A stretch of 64,000 nucleotides of DNA from NCBI GenBank assembly GCA_023014335.1, contig JAECYW010000008.1, positions 2,542,001-2,606,000 of the forward strand, written 5' to 3'. Positions 57,365 to 64,000 of this stretch are shown in pieces. Each line of letters starts with the position of its first letter. Position 1 is the stretch's first letter. Origin of the DNA: Galerina marginata. Taxonomy: Eukaryota; Basidiomycota; Agaricomycetes; Agaricales; Galerinaceae. Below the pieces are notes generated by a model that was not told the origin of the DNA, did no database searches, and was given only the letters and a program-made list of their open reading frames with translations. The position numbers and the translations under genes are program-made.

Positions 57365-60300
57365 ATGCCACCTCCTATTGCGATAGTAAGTCTTGCAATG
57401 TGCTCTCCACGATGGATTACTGATTTTATTCAAGGTGGGCGTGTCCGTCGAGCTGCCAAGCGGTAGCCACTCTGCCGAAAACTTCGACCATAAATCATTT
57501 TTTGAGTTCCTTTTATCGTCTGGGGAGGCCTACGAGGAGATGCCTTCTGGGAGATTCAACGTAGAAGCGTAAGTTCTCTCGTTCAGCTATCCTCACGCTG
57601 TTACTGAAGGTTATCCGGATTAGATGGAAGGGTACCGGCATCGGCAAAGTTCATGTCAACCGTGGCGCCTTTCTGAAAGATATCGACACCTTCGATAATG
57701 TCGAGTTCGGGATCTCATCTAGGGATGCTCAAGCTATGGCGCCAGCGACCCGGAAGCTCCTTGAAAATAGCTTCCTTGCGCTTCTCGACTCCGGGATCGA
57801 CTACCGAATGAAGAAAGTCGGTTGCTTTACGTCAGGTACTTCTATCGACCTGATGAACGTATCCGAACCAGTAAGCGACGAAAGTTTGACTTGGAGTATT
57901 TATCTGACCTTGACGATTTTTTAGGATGAGTTCGACTCTCGCGGTTCATTTGCTGGCTACCCCTCAATGATAGCCAACCGCATTTCCAACCACCTAGATC
58001 TTCTGGGACCATCTCTCCCAGTGGACACCTGCGTGTAGCTCGACGCTTACTGCCATGCACCTTGCCGTTCAGGCGATCGCCAACGGAGATTGTGAAGCCG
58101 CTGTTGTTGGAGGATGTCAGTTAAACCATCGGTCAGTAATTAATATCTTAGTTCTATTACTTATACTGATCACTGTTTTTCACCTTAGCTTCGCCGATTG
58201 GATTACTTATAGTCAGGGATCGTTGCTTGCGAAGGACGGAAAGTGCAAGCCTTTCGATGGGGCTGCGGATGGGTATGTTTTTCAACTAATCTTCATCTCG
58301 AGCGTTATTTAAGATAATCGTTTTTCAGGTTTGCAAGGGCAGAAGCATGTGCCGTCGTTGTAGTTAAACCTCTTGAAGACGCCGTCCGAGACCGAGACCA
58401 CATATACGCAACTGTAAGTTTTAGCCATTTTTTCTGGATTGTAGCTCACTGGGTATAGATTCTTGGTACTGCCATTAATTCTACTGGCTCCGCCGCGCCA
58501 CCAGGTGCCCCGGTGGCGGAATCTCAACGCGACGCCATGATTCAAGCTTTCGAACGTGCGGGAAAGAGTCCACGCGAGGTTGACTACGTGGAACTTCACG
58601 CCACAGGTAACTTTTCCTGAATTGTCATTTTTATATTTACTGATCGTTCGGACGGTCTTCAGGCACTGCCAAAGGCGACCCCACGGAGGCCAATTGGGTC
58701 GGCGAACACTTCCACCGCGAAGACGAACTCCTTGTTGGAAGCGTCAAAGCCAATATCGGGTATGTGTTCTAGTCACCTCCTTTTCCGCTTTCGCTGAGCC
58801 ATTTTACGTAGACACACCGAAATCGTGGCCTTCCTCGCCTCGCTCTCGAAAGTCATTTCCATCTTCGAGCGAAAGACTGTCCCCCCTCAGGTCAACATTA
58901 GCCATTTAAATCCCGGCATTAAATGGGAAGAATATCGTCTAAGGGTGCCGATGGAACCCACACCGCTCTCAGTTCGCTCCAAGAACAAGTCTCTCGTCTC
59001 CATCGCTGGCTCTGGTATCGGCGGGTCCAATGGTCACGTCGTCTTAGAGAGTCCTCCACTCTTTGAGCCTTACTCTACGATTTCGAATGTTCAGCGCAGC
59101 GACAATAGCCCTGTCCTGGTTATGATCGGCGGCCTTTCTTCGAGGGCTGTAACGGCTTCCTCCGAGTCAATCCAGAAGAGCTTCTCCCTCTATCTGTCCG
59201 ACCTCCCAGGCTTATCAACAGTTCTTGGTCGGCGAGCCAAGCAAGCGACGTGGAGGGCCTATACGATTGCTGGAGCTGATAAGGCCGAATTACCCGACTT
59301 GGGTTCTCCTGAGCATTGCCCTCGCAATGTCAATTCCCTCGTTTACGTGTTTTCTGGTCAAGGCCCTCAACACAAAGACAGTAAGCCTGTTCCCATTGTA
59401 TCGGCTTTTAAACCTATTTACTGACTTGTTTATTTTAGTGGGTCGCGAGCTCTTTGAGAAGTTCCCTGTATTCCGACAGAGCATTCTCGAAATGGACGAC
59501 GTCTTCCGCCAGTCCACAGGAAAGTCAATCATCCACGATTACGGTCTTTTCGACCATTCATCTGCCCCGAGTTTGCCAGAGATTTGGCCTATTGCTCTGG
59601 TTCTTCCATCGATCGCCATCTTCCAGATCGCTCTGTTCGACCTTCTGGTCAGCTTAGGCATGAAGCCCGATGCCGTCGTGGGTCACTCTGCTGGCGAAAC
59701 CGCCGTGCTCTACGCCTCGGGAGCTGCTCCGAAGGCAATGGCTGTGGAGCTGGCCATTATTCGTGGCAGGTCGTTCGCACCTATCGAGGAACTTGGCGGC
59801 ACCATGGCCGCTGTTGGGTGCACAGCCCAAGTCATGGAGGAAATTTTGCTCGAATATCGCAATGAACATCCACAATGCCTCGTCGAAGTCGCTTGCTTCA
59901 ATTCTCCCTCTGCCGTCGCCTATCGCGGGAGAAGAAGTTGCAGTGGATGCCGTTGTGAGTCTCGCAGATGCTCGCGGTATTTTTGCCCGGAAGCTTCGCA
60001 CCAAGGTCCCTTTCCATTCTTCGATGATGGAAAAATCGAAGGATGTGTATTGCTCTGCACTCGAAGACCTATTCGAGCGTTACCCCGGCTCTCATAGCCC
60101 GAAGACTGCAACATTTTCTACTCTTACTGGCACACTCTTTGATGGCAATTTCGACGCCGATTACTTCTGGAGTAACACCCGTTCTCCTGTTCGCTTCACG
60201 GAGACCATGGAGGCCATGAGATCGACGAGCCCAAACGCCACTTTCGTCGAGCTCGCACCACATCCAGTCCTTGCGTCTTATATCGTGAACATGGCGTCAG

Positions 60301-63300
60301 AGACGTCCACAGTTCTTCACTCTGTTCAGCGCCCCAAACGCGGTAGTCCGTCCACCGAACAACTTGACCTCTTACGCCTATGCGGCAAGGTCACTGTCGC
60401 TGGCCATAACTGCGTCGACTTCACTGCGCTAAATGGTCGAGAATGCTCCGAGTTCACTCTTCCATTGCCGTCGTATCCCTTCTTGAGGAAGAAGTACCCT
60501 CTGTATCCCGACACACCCGGCGTAATGAAGCAAATGGAAAGCCCTCGTGGACCTCTTAATCACGGGTACCTTCGCATTAACAAGGAGACGCATCCGACGT
60601 TGGCGGAGCACATTATCAGGGGAGAGCCTATCATGCCCGCTGCTGGGTATCTGGAGATGGTACGTGAACTTGTCGTTTACTATAATCGCCTTACTCAAGT
60701 TTGCTCTTTCAGGCTCTCGAGTTTGGAGCGTCTACGCTCATGAACGTCAACCTTCGTTCAATTTTGTCTCTCTCTTCCGAGAAACCTGTGAAGGTCGACA
60801 TTAACCTTGACGGAGCGTTCTGGACAATCAAGTCATTTCTCTTCAACCCCTAAGTCGCGTAAAGACGTCGGACCCGGCAGCGTAAGCATTATATATTTTC
60901 TTGCCTTTTTATTTTCTCATGATTCGTTGTAGAGCGGCCGGTTGCACGCCGACGGCTACTTGTCGTTCGAAATTCCAAGCTGCTGTCCTACCCTTGGACA
61001 TTAAGGCGGTCAGAAACAGATGTACTGGTCATATCGGCTCTGGTAAGAATCCTTACTGCTTCCTTTCGTATGCAATACTGATGATCTGTTTGCAAAGATT
61101 CTACCCGTCTTTGTCGTATTTCTCGACGTATGGGACTCGATTCCAAAGAGTAACCAATGTATATTATAATGCGAATGAAGCGCTCGCGTCCATCAAAGGC
61201 ATGGACTCTACTTTAGCAAGGTAAGGTCGAGTTGCCGACCGTTATGTTACCCCTGCTGACTTGTCATCAGCGACGGCAAATACTTCCTCCACCCCGCCAT
61301 CCTGGATGCCTGCATCCAGGTGTCAGCCTATAAGCCCTTCCATGGCGACTATGACCCCAATGTCTATTATCTTCCTGCACATGTCGACGCAGTAATCGTT
61401 CATCAGCAGTTGAAAACTGGTTACTTCCCGGCGCATCTATATGCTCATGTCGAGATGAAGAAGTGGAAACCCAGTAAGCCTTCGGTTCACTCTCTTTATA
61501 TAAACTCAACTCACACATTGCCATCCAGCTTCCATGCAGTACGATATTTGCCTCGTCGACGACTCGGGAGTCCGTCTTTGCACATTTGTAGGACTGGAAG
61601 TTGCCAAGCATTACATCAACCCCGTCTCGGACGCCTCTCGACCCCTTCAGGTCGTTATGCAGCCCGTCTTCCATTCGCCACGCGTGCAAGCGAAGGAGCA
61701 GTGCGATCACGCAGACCGCTCAGACCTCTTTGCGACATTGGATAAAGTGGCTATTCGAACCAAAATGCGCATGAAAGCCGGCCAAGTAACTAAGTAAGAT
61801 TGTATTCTTCTACATTGTTGACAAGTCTAATCGTTTTCTTATACAGGTCTGCGACTTCTCCTCTTGGTCGCAACGAACGTTGGGCTGCTTATTTCGAGCA
61901 TCTTGACAGTGACAAAGTAAGCCCTTCTTTAATTCGTATGGATGTCGTCTTACCTTAGGTACCAGGCCATTCTACCGTCAGAAGGACCTCACTTCGATCA
62001 AGCAATAATGTGCAGCTTGAATTCCCTGCGAAACGCGCTCAAAAGCTTCAATAATTCTGACACCACCGTGGTCCAGATTCTCGTCGCTAGTGTCGGTAAG
62101 TTTACTCGTTCATTCTTTCAGTTAGCTTTTGACTCATTCATTTCATTTAGTAAAAACCGATGTCTTCCGAGTTGGCATCGAGGAGGTTCTTCGTGAATTC
62201 CCCTCGCTTCATGTCAGTCCTTTTCGTCGACAACAAACACCCATCGCAATCCCTTCCGACGGTGGCATCTGGCATGGTTCGCAATGCCCGGGTCAACGTT
62301 TCTGGCCCCTCCGGCATCGAAGACCAATTGTTTGACATTGTGTTCTTCTTTAATGTTGTCGATGGCCAAACCGACCCTCAGCGCACCATTGAAACTGCCC
62401 ACAGTCTCCTCGTTCCGGGCGGCACTTTCATCCTCACTGAAAGGAACCTCGAGGCATGGGATATGGGATCACTTGGGACGATGTGGTACTGATTCCACCT
62501 TCGGTGCTCCTACCAACGGGGAAATCTACCCCCTCGCATCCTACTTGGAATCGATGGCAAAGTTTAACGTCCTCCGGGTTCATAACTCCGAAGATGCCGA
62601 TCCTTTCCATTTCTGTGTCGAGAGTCAGAAGAGTGCATGGACTGTCAAGGAAACCCCGGAGTCGCCGCTGTTCGATTCATCAGAGTCCTTCGTTTACGAA
62701 TACACCTTCGGCAACGAACTTGACCTGCAGTGGGAACTTTCTGGGCTGAACACTGCCCAAACCCTGGACCTCTGGATTACTGCGACACAAGGGAGGGATG
62801 GCAGCGCGGCGCAAGGTCTGGCTCGCGCATTGCGACGAGAATGTATCTCGTGGACAATCAGATTGGTTGTCTTCCCTCCGGAATACGACGACGATATGAG
62901 ACAGGACTTCCTCGATCACTTGCCCCTCGAACTTCGATACGAGCAAGATATTATCGTGTCGGCCGGAGATTCTAGCAAGCTCCTTGTGCCTCGCATCGTC
63001 CCAGTTCCGCAAATTGAAGCTGGCATTGTCGAGACAAATCAATCTGCCGACGACCGGAGTGTTCTTCCCCCCCATCATGTCTTGCTGCGACCTCTCTCCT
63101 TTTCGAAACAAGGCGCAGTTTCAGGAATTCTGGCATCCATCGTCGACGGACCATCGTCAGGGTTCCAGGAAGGCGAGATAGTTGTCGGCTTGGTCGATGC
63201 GCCGATCGAGGAACTTATGGTTGTCGACGCCGCCACCTTAACCCGTGTTCCATCAGAGCTTGCGAAGGAAGGCAAGCACGATCCCTGCTCTCATTCCTGG

Positions 63301-64000
63301 CTTTGTCACCGCCATTCTAGCTCCAGGTCTGAGCAGCGTTCAGTCGACCTTGTCGTATGAAGCTTTCTCGCGTCCTCCTTACACATGCCGACACTGTGAC
63401 GGGTTTCAATGTGAGCAGCCTAACCACGAAGAACGGCCTGCGGGTCGAGCGCATCGGCCAGCAAACGAGCCTGTATGATCTTGCCAAGCTTTATGGCGAA
63501 CCTTACGACATCATCATATCTGGGTACACCGACCAAGCTTACATCCAGATCTTGCAAACATTATTGGCCCCGCGTCATGGAAGGCTCTTCCTTTGGAACG
63601 ACGATGCGAATGGCTTGCCTGGCATTCTCCGTCGGGATCCATGCTCCATTGCGGATGCCCTCCGACATTCATTCTCTATGATCGACACCGACGTGGAATC
63701 CTTCAAAGTACCAGCCAATGCAACGGCTACGACTCTGGGCCGTGAGGTTTACATCAAACGGCCTGCCGAACTCTCTGACGCAACGTCCTTTGACTCGAAC
63801 AAGACATACATCATCGTTGGGGGTATTGGCACCATCGGGGCGCATTTAGCTCTCTTCATGTATGAGGTAAGTTTTGGCCTAATGCCTTGTCAAGTGATTC
63901 CAGTTAACGCCTTACTGTTTACTCTAGAGAGGCGCAAGGCACATCATTTTAACGTCTCGCTCAGGCAGGAAGAGCCTCGAAGTCAATACTAACGTTGTGG
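57365..64000 (+). CDS. Highly reducing type I polyketide synthase, 5' part, many frame breaks
   Basis: This iterative PKS begins at ATG 57365 (MPPPIAI, intron, VGVSVELPSG) and continues past the right edge. KS (to about 59075): the active-site segment DT|ACSST at 58022-58045, broken by an extra T at 58030, then VELHATG and VKANIGHTE, giving the Cys-His-His triad. AT: GHSAGE at 59678-59695. DH: HIIRGEPIMP (the HxxxGxxxxP motif) near 60610, and LDACIQ near 61310. Methyltransferase-like: FDIVFFFNVVDG and HSLLVPGGTFILTE near 62330-62440. Structural KR half: LWITATQGRDGSAAQGLARALRRE-like text near 62770. A region in the place of ER follows, with no GGVG-type loop. KR: IIVGGIGTIGAHLAL near 63810. 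Other breaks: extra T at 59921 and 62490, and shifts near 60830, 60945, 61090, 62215, 63272 and 63370. More than 15 introns are inferred. Confidence 0.9.

Noticed and set aside
58022..62490. Programmed +1 ribosomal frameshifting as explanation of the C[T]R sites
   Set aside because: The sites have no shared slippery heptamer or slow codon, occur at unconserved places in unrelated genes, and are absent from intact paralogues. Error or mutation is simpler.

Overview
The window is nuclear DNA of a mushroom-forming basidiomycete (Agaricomycetes). The genes are split by many short introns of about 45-70 nt, mostly GT-AG, with little space between genes. The families present are typical of the group: LysM secreted protein, FSP1/AIF-like oxidoreductases, fungal UGT, DFR-like SDR, highly reducing PKS and an expanded seven-transmembrane family. 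I cannot name a species.

Layout. 1-8.9 kb: the 5' part of an AIF/FSP1-like oxidoreductase, a glycosyltransferase, a HAD dehalogenase-like gene, a second AIF/FSP1-like gene with several frame breaks, and the mitochondrial Fe-S assembly ATPase NUBPL/IND1. 9.5-16.0 kb: three copies of a seven-transmembrane, DUF6533-like family with GNA1 (hexosamine pathway) between the second and third. 17.5-21.4 kb: a DFR-like reductase and COQ1 (ubiquinone side chain). 22.2-27.5 kb: a small coiled-coil ORF and a 2.4 kb tandem duplication carrying two intact family members. 28.4-29.4 kb: a secreted two-LysM protein. 30.9-34.1 kb: two more family members. 34.9-36.4 kb: YIF1, followed by three tandem units (36.3-43.1 kb), each pairing the 5' end of YIF1 with one family member. 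44.4-64 kb: an apparent biosynthetic cluster of P450, MFS exporter, intact flavin-dependent halogenase, another family member, a LovC-like trans-enoyl reductase, and the start of a reducing PKS (KS-AT-DH-MT-degenerate ER-KR) that runs off the right edge.

How the genes may work together. The right third looks like a halogenated reduced-polyketide pathway. The PKS enoyl-reductase region seems to lack a nucleotide-binding loop, and a stand-alone enoyl reductase is divergently paired with the PKS. The halogenase and exporter are also divergently paired, around a 1 kb spacer that contains a perfect 9-bp inverted repeat.

Two features dominate the window. First, eleven paralogues of one membrane-protein family lie in 64 kb, in four sequence groups with shared intron positions. 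Second, many genes carry single-base frame breaks, mostly +1, often an extra T after a codon ending in C. Conserved housekeeping genes (NUBPL, COQ1) are hit as well as PKS and P450. Halogenase, YIF1, GNA1, HAD, LysM and six family members read through cleanly. I cannot tell from sequence alone whether the breaks are assembly errors or real decay.
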